Shown piece by piece: positions 24,888-34,042 of a DNA stretch of 64,000 nt. The stretch is from NCBI GenBank assembly GCA_017642855.1, contig JAEPOO010000002.1:581545-645544 (forward strand). The letters run 5' to 3'. The notes under the pieces are model-generated. The model was not told where the DNA came from. It searched no databases and saw only the letters and a program-made list of their open reading frames with translations. Source of the DNA: Pseudomonadales bacterium (GTDB lineage: Bacteria; Pseudomonadota; Gammaproteobacteria; Pseudomonadales; Azotimanducaceae). Position 1 is the stretch's first letter, and each line of letters begins with the position of its first letter. The position numbers and the translations under genes are program-made.

Positions 24888-26548
24888 TGTTCTTCCTCCC
24901 CATGTTTACGCCCAAAGATCACTGAGTTTGGTTGTCGCTCCAACGTTTCTATCAGGGCGCGAATGGAGCGAGACATCTCCTCTAGTTCGTCGGTCACCTT
25001 GATGACGTTGTGCTGTAGCGGTGAATGTGGATCGAGGACATTGTTAACAAGTTGTACCGTGGTCTGCAGATCCACGAGGACATTCCTTGCAGCCTGAATA
25101 GCTTCATTGAGATTGCCTTCATTGGCGTTGGCAAGCACGTCGCGAAGTCCCTTAATGGAAGCCTCGAGGTCCGTCGCGGCATCTTCATCGACCTTTTTGT
25201 TAACCAGTTTGTCAGCCGCGCCAAAAATGTTCTCAAGATTATCACCCAGGGTTTCAATATCGACGGTATCGATTTTCTCGACGACATTCGCCAGCGATTG
25301 GGAAATGGCCTCGAACGCACCCGGTATCGTCGGCAGTTCGGGGTAAGGCATAGATTCATCCGCGACCAGATTCAGATCTGCGCCTGGATACATGTTGAAT
25401 TCGATGAACAGCTGACCGGTCAGGAGACTGCCAGTCTGCAGGCGACCTCGAAGGCCTTTATCCACCAGCGTTGTTAGAGTCTGCTCTGGAGACATGGCGT
25501 TTTCACTATCCCGATGAATGATTCGATCAGGTTCCAGTTCAACCAGCACCGGTATCCGAAAAGAGGTGGTGTCAGCATCAAACTCCATGCGGATATCCAG
25601 GACCTGACCGATTCGAATACCTCGGAATTCCAGTGGTGCGCCAGGTTTCAGGCCTCTAACAGAACCCGTGAAGTACATGACGAACTGTACTTTCCTCGCG
25701 AATGCCTGATTTTCAATATCTGACAATTTTTGATGCAGTGTAAAGACCAGATCACTGACGTTAGCAACTGATTGCTCCAAAGCGTCCGGTGTATCGAAGG
25801 CAACACCGCCGAACAACAGTGAGGTGACTGAAGCCGTTTTTACATCGAACCCGTCGGCACCCATAGACACGTCCAGACCGGATACGTTCCAGAAACGCGA
25901 GTTGCCTTTCACTAATTGATCAAAGGGGTCTCTGACGAAGCCGTGGATGTAAACACTCTTGGCATCACCTGCCAATTCGTAACCCAGGATCTCGCCGGCG
26001 AGCAGCCCCTGGTAATAGATGGGTGATCCTCGTCCAAGGGAACCAAGATCGGAGCTGATCATGGTAATCCTCCTGCCAGCGTCGTCGGTAGTGATGAGCG
26101 GTGTTTCCTCCAGGCCGACGAAATGAGTCTGCGTGGCACCGGGTCCTGGATCGATTTCGATGTAGGCGCCCGAGATCAGGGTGCCAAGGCCTGATACCCC
26201 TCGAACGCTTAGTTGTGGTCGTACTACCCAGAAACGCGTGTTCCTTCTGAGGAAATCATCCAGCCCTTCATTGAATTCAGCGGTGACAATGACGTTCGAA
26301 AAGTCATCAGCGAAAGCAATCTCATTGACGACGCCTATGTCGACACTTTTGTATTTAATTTTTGTTTTGCCGGCTTCGATACCTTCCGCGGTTTTGAACT
26401 GGATCGTTGCCACCGGCAGCTGATCAGTGAGCGTGCGAAGAATGAGCCAGCCGCCGACGATGGCGGTGACCAACGGAACGAGCCATACGATGGAGGGCAA
26501 TGATCTGGTTCGGACCTCCGGACTTTCGAAATCCTGTTGCTCGCTCAC
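24884..26548 (-). CDS. pqiB: Intermembrane transport protein PqiB (three MCE domains)
   Basis: A 554-residue protein close in length to E. coli PqiB. One membrane helix at about 19-40 anchors it in the inner membrane. Three MCE domains follow at about 45-135, 157-240 and 285-390, recognised by the FKTAEGIEAGKTKIKYKSV-type strands. A C-terminal helical segment (about 410-540) would form the tube needle. MCE proteins make hydrophobic tunnels that shuttle lipids between membranes. Four-base overlaps with pqiA and pqiC. The cargo is unknown. Confidence 0.92.
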   Translation of the reverse strand: MSEQQDFESPEVRTRSLPSIVWLVPLVTAIVGGWLILRTLTDQLPVATIQFKTAEGIEAGKTKIKYKSVDIGVVNEIAFADDFSNVIVTAEFNEGLDDFLRRNTRFWVVRPQLSVRGVSGLGTLISGAYIEIDPGPGATQTHFVGLEETPLITTDDAGRRITMISSDLGSLGRGSPIYYQGLLAGEILGYELAGDAKSVYIHGFVRDPFDQLVKGNSRFWNVSGLDVSMGADGFDVKTASVTSLLFGGVAFDTPDALEQSVANVSDLVFTLHQKLSDIENQAFARKVQFVMYFTGSVRGLKPGAPLEFRGIRIGQVLDIRMEFDADTTSFRIPVLVELEPDRIIHRDSENAMSPEQTLTTLVDKGLRGRLQTGSLLTGQLFIEFNMYPGADLNLVADESMPYPELPTIPGAFEAISQSLANVVEKIDTVDIETLGDNLENIFGAADKLVNKKVDEDAATDLEASIKGLRDVLANANEGNLNEAIQAARNVLVDLQTTVQLVNNVLDPHSPLQHNVIKVTDELEEMSRSIRALIETLERQPNSVIFGRKHGEEEQ

Positions 26549-27786
26549 AGTGCCACCGCTGGATTATGGTTGGCACGATCCCAGATGAGTCTGGGGTCAA
26601 ACTGGTTCGCTGCCAACATGGTGAGAATGACCGCGGCACCGAAGAAACTGGCGCCGATACCGGGTGTAACATTGGCCAGAAGTCCGAGACTGACCAGGCC
26701 GGCGAGCAGTCCAACGAGGAAAACATCCACCATTGACCAGGAGCCTATGGCTTCAGTGACCCGATAGAGCAGTGTTCGATCCTTAGGTTTCCACGTCGAT
26801 CGGGTTTGTACTGAGTAAAGCAAAAAACTCAAGGACGCCAGCTTGGCGAACGGCACAATAATGCTGGCAAAGAGAACAATGAATCCCAGTCCGTAAAGAC
26901 CAGCTTCCATCAGATGAATGATGCCCGTGATGATGGTATCCGGCTGGCCCTGTCCGAGCTTCTTAACGGTCATGACAGGATAAAGATTCGCCGGTATTAG
27001 CATCAACGTGGCAGCGACAAGCAGCGCCCAGGTCTGCTGAACGCTGTCTTCGATCCGATGATGAATAGGTGCACCGCAACGTCTGCAGTCGTGACCCGAG
27101 TCCTGAAGTCCATCACAGATGTGGCAGTGCAGGATCTCTGCGCCTTCGTCGATTTTAGTCAATCCATGTGCATGTCCTCGCAGGTGTTCGATCCGCTGCC
27201 AGAGAGTTTCGCTATCGAAACTGCTTCTTGCCAGCGCATAAACCACAAGGAGAAAAGAGAAGGCAGCGAGTGACAATCCTGGGACAACTGTCGCCAGGTC
27301 CTGCAGCTTGACGATAGAAATCAGAGTGCCGAGCATGAATACGGAAATGAGGCTCCAGGGTTCCAGTAAGCGTACGATCTGGAAAACTCGACCTGTGCCA
27401 GGTGGTACAAAGCCAGCTTTGACGGGCAGCAACAGATAAATCATGCCGATGATCGTGATGAGAGGAAAAACGATACTGGTCAGAAAGACCACCAGTCCGA
27501 GCTCACCCATGCCATGTTCATAGAGTGCCCAGCCGCCACTGAGTATCAGGTTCTGTTGTTCCATGCCGCCAACCTTGAGACCGAGAAATGGGTAAACGTT
27601 GGCGATCACCCATAACATGAGCGCGGCAAGATAGAGCGCCAGTGACCTGTTGAGCGAGTCGGGGATGTTCCGATAGAGAATGGCCTGGCACCTTGGGCAG
27701 CTTGCAGTGGCATTGGCGGGAATTTCTCTACGCCAATAGATCGCCGCACATTCATGGCACGCAATTAGACGATCAGTTTCAGTCAC
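26545..27786 (-). CDS. pqiA: Paraquat-inducible membrane protein A (PqiA)
   Basis: A 413-residue inner membrane protein with two similar halves. Each half has a zinc-ribbon-like Cys motif (C10, C13, C30 and C33 in the first; CHICDGLQDSGHDCRRCG in the second), then about four helices. This is the canonical PqiA layout. It is the first gene of the five-gene transport operon and likely handles lipid entry to, or exit from, the PqiB tube. No oxidative-stress operator could be identified in the 79 bases to the next gene. Confidence 0.92.
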   Translation of the reverse strand: MTETDRLIACHECAAIYWRREIPANATASCPRCQAILYRNIPDSLNRSLALYLAALMLWVIANVYPFLGLKVGGMEQQNLILSGGWALYEHGMGELGLVVFLTSIVFPLITIIGMIYLLLPVKAGFVPPGTGRVFQIVRLLEPWSLISVFMLGTLISIVKLQDLATVVPGLSLAAFSFLLVVYALARSSFDSETLWQRIEHLRGHAHGLTKIDEGAEILHCHICDGLQDSGHDCRRCGAPIHHRIEDSVQQTWALLVAATLMLIPANLYPVMTVKKLGQGQPDTIITGIIHLMEAGLYGLGFIVLFASIIVPFAKLASLSFLLYSVQTRSTWKPKDRTLLYRVTEAIGSWSMVDVFLVGLLAGLVSLGLLANVTPGIGASFFGAAVILTMLAANQFDPRLIWDRANHNPAVAL

Positions 27787-27865
27787 TGCCTACAACACCG
27801 TCGACCCCCGGGATCATCAAGGTAACATGTGCGTAAAGCGTCTGTCATTCACCCCTTCGGGGGCA

Positions 27866-29422
27866 TCAGGAGCCGAACAGCGTCTCGACATGTTCTTTTG
27901 GTAGAGGTTTTGTGAGTTTCGAGACGAGAACAGTGAATGAGATCGAAACAATCTCACCGAGAACGGCGCAGGAATATGGGTTCGGCCCTTCTGCATAGAG
28001 CCACTCGCTGAAATCCCGCAGCGGGCCAGGTTCAAACCAGTAGGGGTTGATGATCTGGGCATGCAACACGATAAAAACCCCCATGCCACTGATTAGACCC
28101 GCATAAGCGCCCTGTCGTGTGACGCCTCGCCATAAGGCGCCGACGACAAGTGGGCCGGCAAAAGCTGCCATCATGCCACCGACGCCAATCCAGACGATCA
28201 AAGCGACGTTCGTGTCTCTGAGTCCCCAAGCAAGAGACATACAAAGGATCAGAATCACGACGGTGGAAACCCGTGAAATGTTCAAAACACGATGATCGAG
28301 TTCTTCTTCCGTGAGATCAGGTTTCGTGATTGGCGCAATGGTGCGTCGGTACAGGTCATTGGCGACAATTTGTGATGAGGAAACCACCAGGCCATCGGCG
28401 GTGCTCATGATCGCGGACAGAACACCGACACCAATCAGGGCAGCAAGCCAGGTCGGGAAGAGCTCAATAAAAAGTAATGGTAACGACTGATTGGGGTTGG
28501 CACCGTCCAGATAGAGACTGTCACCAAAGTGAGCGCGGGCGAGCAGGCCGCCAAGACCCATCATGCCGAGCGTGACACCGAAGATAGCAGCGAGTTTTAT
28601 AAACTGCATGCGATCGCCATCTGATTTCAGAGCCCACAGCTTATTGCCCAGGTGTGGCAGAAGACCAAGCGGCATATGCGCGAAGGCGATAACGAATATC
28701 GACCACCAGGAATGGTACAAGGGCGTACTGGGGTTGAGAGGTGTGATCAGATTGTCATCCTGTTCGGCGAGATTTGAAATCATGCCGCTGAAGCCGCCCT
28801 CGATACCCACGGCCATGAAAGTCATCACAATGACCACGACAGCCAGGATCAGCATCATCGCGCCCTGCAAACCATCAGTAAGAATGTCCGCGTGTGCACC
28901 GCCGAGCACGACATAAAAAAGGAGCACGGTGGTCGTGATGATCAGTGCCCAGTTGGTATCAAGACCGAGCATCAGTTGGAACATGACCACACCGGATACC
29001 AGCTGACCGGCAAGATAGAAGAAAAGCACCAGAGAAAGTAGCGAGACAAGAATTCTGACGCCGTCCGATTGATAGCGGTCTCCCAGGTATTCGGGAATGG
29101 ATCGATTGCCGAAGCGATTACCGGCAGTGGCAATCAGGCGCATGGCAATGAGCACACCACAATAGACGCCAACAGGGTAAAGAACGTTGCTCCATTGGGA
29201 GGCCATACCCCATTCATATCCGAGCGCTGGACTGCCCAGAAAGGTCGCGCCGCTTGCCGTGGATGCAGCGAAAGCCAGCGCAAGGAAAAAGGGTCCGTAA
29301 GCGCCTCGTGCGGTCGCGAAATCATCGGCGTGCTTGATCTTCCTTTGAGCAAAGATGCCAATGAAGATCATGATGCCGACATAGAAAACGAGAAAAATCC
29401 AGGACCATGTCATTAACGTCAT
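27866..29422 (-). CDS. Sodium:solute symporter family transporter
   Basis: A 518-residue protein with about 13 hydrophobic helices. The opening MTWSWIFLVFYVGIMIFIG and the FALAFAASTASGATFLG helix (Na+-site region) are typical of the SSS family, as is GVLSAIMSTADGLVVSSSQ in helix 8. It would import a carboxylate, amino acid or similar solute with sodium. It is divergent from the next gene, 76 bases away. A small CCCC-TTCG-GGGG hairpin lies downstream in the 27787-27865 gap, without a convincing T tract. Confidence 0.9.
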   Translation of the reverse strand: MTLMTWSWIFLVFYVGIMIFIGIFAQRKIKHADDFATARGAYGPFFLALAFAASTASGATFLGSPALGYEWGMASQWSNVLYPVGVYCGVLIAMRLIATAGNRFGNRSIPEYLGDRYQSDGVRILVSLLSLVLFFYLAGQLVSGVVMFQLMLGLDTNWALIITTTVLLFYVVLGGAHADILTDGLQGAMMLILAVVVIVMTFMAVGIEGGFSGMISNLAEQDDNLITPLNPSTPLYHSWWSIFVIAFAHMPLGLLPHLGNKLWALKSDGDRMQFIKLAAIFGVTLGMMGLGGLLARAHFGDSLYLDGANPNQSLPLLFIELFPTWLAALIGVGVLSAIMSTADGLVVSSSQIVANDLYRRTIAPITKPDLTEEELDHRVLNISRVSTVVILILCMSLAWGLRDTNVALIVWIGVGGMMAAFAGPLVVGALWRGVTRQGAYAGLISGMGVFIVLHAQIINPYWFEPGPLRDFSEWLYAEGPNPYSCAVLGEIVSISFTVLVSKLTKPLPKEHVETLFGS

Positions 29423-29498
29423 GGTGTTCGATTATAGCATTAGGGAGTGATAGGGTTCGTGCTTTAGCTGAAATGCAATAAGAAGGAAGCGATTCCCC

Positions 29499-30629
29499 AT
29501 GCTTAATAAGTTAGACGACTTTCCGATCCACCAGACAGCGGAACCAATCGCACATCCTGCCACCAGTGACCGTAACGTTTACGATCGATATTGGTACAAC
29601 GGTTATGCACCGGATGGTAGTTATTACTTTGGCATCGGCATGGCGGTATATCCGCATCGTGGCATTATGGATTGTGCCTTCAGCGTTGTGCAGCCAGGGA
29701 TGCTGCAACATTGCTTTTACGGCTCAAGGCGTGCGCCGGTTGAGCGAACTGAGTTGGATGTCGGTCCGTTTCGGATGGAAATTATTGAACCCATGCGTAA
29801 GGCGAGAGTCACCCTGGATGATAATGAGAGCGGTATCACAGCAGAACTGACTTTTACCGCTCGTACCGCGGCGATCGAAGAAGCGCACCAGACACTCTGG
29901 TCAGGTACCCGAAGATGGATGGATGCGACACGCTTTGACCAGTTTGGTCGCTGGCAGGGAACCATCACTCATCCTGAAGGCACCATTAAGGTCGACGAAA
30001 GTGTCTGTCATGGCACGAAAGATCGAAGCTGGGGTTTGCGTACCGTCGGTGAGCGTGAATCTGGCGGAGCCCCCAATGTGCCAAACGGCATTTGTTTTGT
30101 CTGGGCGCCTTTATTCTGGGGAGACCACGTCTCCCACGCTATCTTTTTTGATGGCCCGAAAGGTGAACCCCTGGTGCGCGAGGGTCTTGAAGCGCCACTT
30201 TATCCATCTGTGGACGATATTCCTGCAGGTGTAGAAGACGGGCGTGTGGACCGAAAGTTAACCGCCCGGCATCGTCTCCAATATCATGAGGGAACCCGTC
30301 TTGCCAGGAGTGCGGAGATTGACCTGATTAATCTCGATGAAGGTCTGCGCAAAATTTCCCTGGAGCCGAAACTGACGTTCATGATGAAAGGGCTTGGTTA
30401 CGGTCATCCCGATTGGAAACATGGCATGTGGAAGGGTGAACTGGCCACCGGCCATGAGTCTTTTGATACACGCCAGCTGGATTTTCAGGCGCCGGAAAAC
30501 CTGCATACCCAGCAGGTGGTAAAAGCGACGGATGGTGAAAAAGAAGGGGTTGGCGTGCTCGAACAAATCACCGTCGGGCCTTATGAACCGGCGGGATTCA
30601 AAGACTTTTTTGACGGATACAAACCCTGA
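29499..30629 (+). CDS. CrtC/DUF7064-like hypothetical protein
   Basis: A 376-residue soluble protein without a signal peptide. It resembles the lipocalin-like CrtC/hydroxyneurosporene-synthase group found in steroid- and terpene-using bacteria: RYWYNGYAPDGSYYFGIGM at the start and GTKDRSWGLRTVGERE in the middle. The KDRSWG motif recurs in that group. Function unknown; a role on lipid, sterol or carotenoid substrates is inferred from family style. The ribosome site GAAGGA precedes the ATG. It is divergent from the sodium symporter. Confidence 0.6.
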   Translation: MLNKLDDFPIHQTAEPIAHPATSDRNVYDRYWYNGYAPDGSYYFGIGMAVYPHRGIMDCAFSVVQPGMLQHCFYGSRRAPVERTELDVGPFRMEIIEPMRKARVTLDDNESGITAELTFTARTAAIEEAHQTLWSGTRRWMDATRFDQFGRWQGTITHPEGTIKVDESVCHGTKDRSWGLRTVGERESGGAPNVPNGICFVWAPLFWGDHVSHAIFFDGPKGEPLVREGLEAPLYPSVDDIPAGVEDGRVDRKLTARHRLQYHEGTRLARSAEIDLINLDEGLRKISLEPKLTFMMKGLGYGHPDWKHGMWKGELATGHESFDTRQLDFQAPENLHTQQVVKATDGEKEGVGVLEQITVGPYEPAGFKDFFDGYKP

Positions 30630-30730
30630 TTGGCGGGCAACAACCAATCCCTGAAATTATCCGATTCTTTTTGATCATCTGCTGTCAGACTTTCGGGCAG
30701 TGAAGTACCAAGGACCACAATGTCAAAGTA

Positions 30731-30844
30731 GTGAAGCATTGTGGGTCGTGGCAGTTGACCCGTTTGCTTGCAGTGGTGACGCTTCTATTGGGCTCGGCCA
30801 GCGCCAAGAAGTGCACGGAATTTGAGTGGCAATCGATATCCTGA
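30731..30844 (+). pseudogene. Possible short secreted-protein remnant
   Basis: In the 271-base gap 30630-30900, one frame from a GTG at 30731 gives 37 residues with a clean signal-peptide look (RLLAVVTLLLGSASAKK) and then stops. It may be a truncated leftover of a secreted-protein gene. Nothing else is visible in this gap. Confidence 0.25.
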
Positions 30845-30900
30845 GCCAACGATGTTGATTCTCGGGGGAGATGGGCTCGGTGCTCGTGTTTACTGACTAA

Positions 30901-32049
30901 CTATTCACCTGTATTGGTCAGGGAAAAGTGCGAGTTGTACTCGCTGAACAAATCCGCCAGCTCCAGACCATCAAGACCAAACTGATTCAGCGAGTAACGG
31001 TGTGTACCATGTTTGCCTTTGGGATTGTTGGCAATATAGTTGTTGAGTCTTTGCCTGACGTCGTTATCAATAGACACTTCAGCAAATGCCAGTATCTTCT
31101 CCGCCGAGGCAACCGGGTCAGTGATCAGTTCACGGTAATCAAGATCCAGAAACTGGCTGTCATTCTCGGGGTGTGTCTGTCTCCAAGCGAGGGAGTCTGC
31201 TAAACCCTTATGCCATTGGCGGCTAACATCTTTGCCGATCTCATTCAGGTTAACCTCTCGGGTAAATGGTCTTCTTAAGTGCAGGAACAGGCTTCCCATG
31301 CTGGGAATCACCTCGAGGGGATTGCGGTGCAGGTGAATGATCCGGGCGTCGGGATAACGCTGCATCAGGTTCGCCAGTGACAGCAAGTGGCCTGGTGCTT
31401 TGAGTACCCATCGCCGTGATTCAAGATCTCCGAATTGTAGCCACTTCAGATACTTCTGATGGTAGATGTACGCTGGTTCCCAATCGCAGGTCTCAAGCCA
31501 TTGATGGTACTTTTGAATATTGTGAGCCGCATGAAACTGCATGGTTCTCAGCGAGAGCGCCTGCATCGTAATACATTCATGTGGCAGGTGTGTCCCCAGG
31601 TTGTGCACGCTACGAAAACCCGGCGCTAACAGATCCACAATGCCGATCTGTGCGGAGGTAATCCATTGCCGCCCTTTGTCTCCCAGGCTGTATCCAGGTA
31701 CAAAGCTGGCTTCCCAAAAAGAGGGTGCCCTGAGATCCGGATGTGAGGCCAGAAGCTCATGCAGCATGGTGGAACCGGTTCTGGGCAGCCCCAGGATAAA
31801 GATGGGTTTCTGAATCACCTGAGCCTCAGCGGGTGTTGTGGCGAGGTAATGGTTCAGTCGTAAACGATTGCTGAGCATCCTATGCAAGTAGATCCAGGAG
31901 CCCCAAACCCCTTTTCGGTTGAGCTTCGCCGACGTGTGATAGTCCTCGATCAGGAGGTCCAGGGGTTCGATAAAGTCGTCTGTGCCGAAGTCATCCAAAC
32001 CTGTGGTAAATCGCGCAGCGCTAAGGATTTTTTCGCGGGTATACAGCAT
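30901..32049 (-). CDS. Sulfotransferase family protein
   Basis: About 382 residues. The PAPS 5'-phosphate loop PIFILGLPRTGSTMLHELL is at about 85-103. The 3'-phosphate strand RIIHLHRNPLEVIPSMGSL is near 245. The family is the large bacterial sulfotransferase_3 group (LASHPDLRAPSFWE motif) that modifies lipids or small molecules. The ATG at 32049 is preferred over one six codons earlier, as it starts the usual LYTREKILSAA opening. It is divergent from an alpha/beta hydrolase gene 78 bases away. The acceptor is unknown. Confidence 0.85.
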   Translation of the reverse strand: MLYTREKILSAARFTTGLDDFGTDDFIEPLDLLIEDYHTSAKLNRKGVWGSWIYLHRMLSNRLRLNHYLATTPAEAQVIQKPIFILGLPRTGSTMLHELLASHPDLRAPSFWEASFVPGYSLGDKGRQWITSAQIGIVDLLAPGFRSVHNLGTHLPHECITMQALSLRTMQFHAAHNIQKYHQWLETCDWEPAYIYHQKYLKWLQFGDLESRRWVLKAPGHLLSLANLMQRYPDARIIHLHRNPLEVIPSMGSLFLHLRRPFTREVNLNEIGKDVSRQWHKGLADSLAWRQTHPENDSQFLDLDYRELITDPVASAEKILAFAEVSIDNDVRQRLNNYIANNPKGKHGTHRYSLNQFGLDGLELADLFSEYNSHFSLTNTGE

Positions 32050-32127
32050 GGTCGTGGACCCTAGCATGTTTGTAACTGCTTCGGAATTGGCTCAAGATTG
32101 GTCCTCCTCCAACGTGTTAGGTTGTTC

Positions 32128-33048
32128 ATGGAGACGTATTTCCTTAGTGCCAGTGACGGTCATCAGGTGGCCTGTTATCGCTGGCTCATTGATTCACCAA
32201 AAGCCGTCGTGCAGATTGCCCACGGCATGGGTGAACACGCAAAACGTTATGACTGGGTTGCGCAAACACTCAATGCAGCCGGCTATTCGGTCTACGCCAA
32301 TGATCATCGTGGTCACGGTGATACGGCGGGTCCTGAACTGGGTTACATGGGCGCCGATGGCTGGAATCGAACGCTCGCTGATATGTATGAGCTCAACCGG
32401 GAGATTCGTTCACAGTGTCCTGGCAGGCCTTTCTGTTTGCTTGGGCACAGCATGGGTTCCATGCTGTCGCAGCAGTACATCACTCGGTACGGCCATAGTA
32501 TTGATGTGTTGGCCCTGTCAGGATCGCCAGGCTTCAAAGAGAGCCGGTTCAACTTTATCAATCGCTGGATCCTGAAGTTTGAGCACTGGCGTTTGGGTCC
32601 GGATGGCGCCAGTGATCTCCTGCAGAAGGCACTGTTCGGCAGTGCCAATGATCCTTTTGATGGCCCTGACGCCACGGGCTCGGAATGGTTGTCCCGGGAT
32701 CAGTCGCAGGTTCAGCGTTATGTTGATGATCCCTGTTGTGGTTTCGTCTTAACGCCAGGTTCCCTAATGGACATGAGTCAGGGATCTGCGGTCTCGCAGT
32801 CATCGGCTGCGATCGGCAAGGTGCCGAGGAACCTGCCGGTTTATGTCTTTTCCGGCTCAGAAGACCCGGTACATGGCGAGCAGAAAGACCTGGATCGAAT
32901 GGTGTCAGCCTATCGACAGGCGGGTTTCACGTCGTTGACCTACAAGTTGTACCCGGGTGGACGTCATGAGATGTTTAACGAAACCAATCGGGACGGCGTG
33001 ATGGATGATCTCCTCACCTGGCTGGGAGAACACCTTAAGGAGGCATGA
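32128..33048 (+). CDS. Alpha/beta hydrolase, monoacylglycerol lipase-like
   Basis: A 306-residue serine hydrolase. The nucleophile elbow LLGHSMGSML places the catalytic Ser near residue 109. The Asp (SGSEDPVHGEQ) and His (GGRHEMFNE) complete the triad. The HGMGEHAKRY stretch gives the oxyanion strand typical of monoacylglycerol lipases and lysophospholipases. The ATG at 32128 has no strong ribosome site, but the following METYFLSASDGH is the normal family start. It is followed by gpsA one base after its stop, which suggests a glycerolipid operon. Confidence 0.87.
   Translation: METYFLSASDGHQVACYRWLIDSPKAVVQIAHGMGEHAKRYDWVAQTLNAAGYSVYANDHRGHGDTAGPELGYMGADGWNRTLADMYELNREIRSQCPGRPFCLLGHSMGSMLSQQYITRYGHSIDVLALSGSPGFKESRFNFINRWILKFEHWRLGPDGASDLLQKALFGSANDPFDGPDATGSEWLSRDQSQVQRYVDDPCCGFVLTPGSLMDMSQGSAVSQSSAAIGKVPRNLPVYVFSGSEDPVHGEQKDLDRMVSAYRQAGFTSLTYKLYPGGRHEMFNETNRDGVMDDLLTWLGEHLKEA
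33037..33043 (+). promoter_or_regulatory. Ribosome binding site deciding the GTG start of gpsA
   Basis: AAGGAGG lies six bases before the GTG at 33050, inside the end of the lipase gene. It fixes the gpsA start at a GTG rather than an upstream in-frame codon. Confidence 0.8.
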
Positions 33049-33049
33049 C

Positions 33050-34039
33050 GTGAACAAAATAGCAGTCATGGGGCTGGGAAACTTTGGTACGGCCCTCGCG
33101 TGCAACTGGGTTGCCGAGGGTTTGGATGTCAGCGGCTGGACCGTGGAGCAGGAAGTGTTCGACAGCATTCAGGCCACGGGCGTCAACGAAAAATACCTCA
33201 ATGACGTGTCGCTGAAAGGTCTCAGGGTCTCCATGGACATCGCGGAGACGGTAAAGGGTGCTGAGATTGTTGTGCTGGCGCTTCCCTCCGGTGTCGTTCT
33301 TCAGGTGGTGGACGATCTGCTGCCTCATTTATCCAGTGATCAGATTCTGCTTGACCTCGCAAAGGGTCTCGCACCCGGTGATCAGATGATCTCGGATGTG
33401 ATCGAAGAAAAGCTGGCCGCTGCCGGTCTGACCTGTCGATTGTGTGTGATGATGGGACCAACCATAGCCCCGGAGCTGGCAAGAGGCGTGTACACGACGG
33501 CGCTGGTCACAAGCAGTGATGCTTCATTGGCAGAATCCATTGCGACCTCCCTGACAACGCGTACCCTGAAACTGTCTGCGGCAACGGACTCGCTGGGTTC
33601 GGAGTACTGGGGGGCGTTCAAGAACGTCATTGCTTTGGCCTGCGGCGTTGTAGACGGCCTGAAGGCCGACGGTCGTGGCGGTGATAATCTCAAAGCCGCA
33701 GTGTTTACTGCTGGATATCGAGAAGCAGCCCGAGTTCTGCCGGAGCTTGGCGCTGACCCGGATACGGCTTTATCGGCTGCGGGCATTGGTGATCTTTTCG
33801 TGACGGCGACTTCGCCCCACGGTCGCAACCGTGAAATGGGTGAAAGGCTGGGCAAAGGTCAGACGCTGGACCAGGCATCTTCCGAGATGGTGATGGTGAG
33901 TGAAGGTGTTCGTGCCGCACGAATGTTCCACCCACTTTTTCAGGGTAAAGGTATTGATGCGCCTTTTGTTGCAGGGGTCTGTGGTTTCCTTGATGGTGGC
34001 GACAGCATTGATCAGTTCCTGGAAAACATTGTCGGCTGA
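33050..34039 (+). CDS. gpsA: NAD(P)H-dependent glycerol-3-phosphate dehydrogenase
   Basis: A 329-residue enzyme that reduces dihydroxyacetone phosphate to sn-glycerol-3-phosphate for phospholipid synthesis. The nucleotide fold opens with GLGNFGTALA (about 8-17). The catalytic Lys sits in EYWGAFKNVIALACGV, and MGPTIAPELA is the substrate loop (GPxxAxE in relatives). GTG start with strong AAGGAGG. It follows the lipase gene by one base and precedes a parvulin gene with three bases between, so all may be cotranscribed. Confidence 0.92.
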   Translation: MNKIAVMGLGNFGTALACNWVAEGLDVSGWTVEQEVFDSIQATGVNEKYLNDVSLKGLRVSMDIAETVKGAEIVVLALPSGVVLQVVDDLLPHLSSDQILLDLAKGLAPGDQMISDVIEEKLAAAGLTCRLCVMMGPTIAPELARGVYTTALVTSSDASLAESIATSLTTRTLKLSAATDSLGSEYWGAFKNVIALACGVVDGLKADGRGGDNLKAAVFTAGYREAARVLPELGADPDTALSAAGIGDLFVTATSPHGRNREMGERLGKGQTLDQASSEMVMVSEGVRAARMFHPLFQGKGIDAPFVAGVCGFLDGGDSIDQFLENIVG

Positions 34040-34042
34040 GTG

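Noticed and set aside
27787..27865. Terminator hairpin after the sodium symporter
   Set aside because: Only a CCCC-TTCG-GGGG mini-hairpin with no T run.
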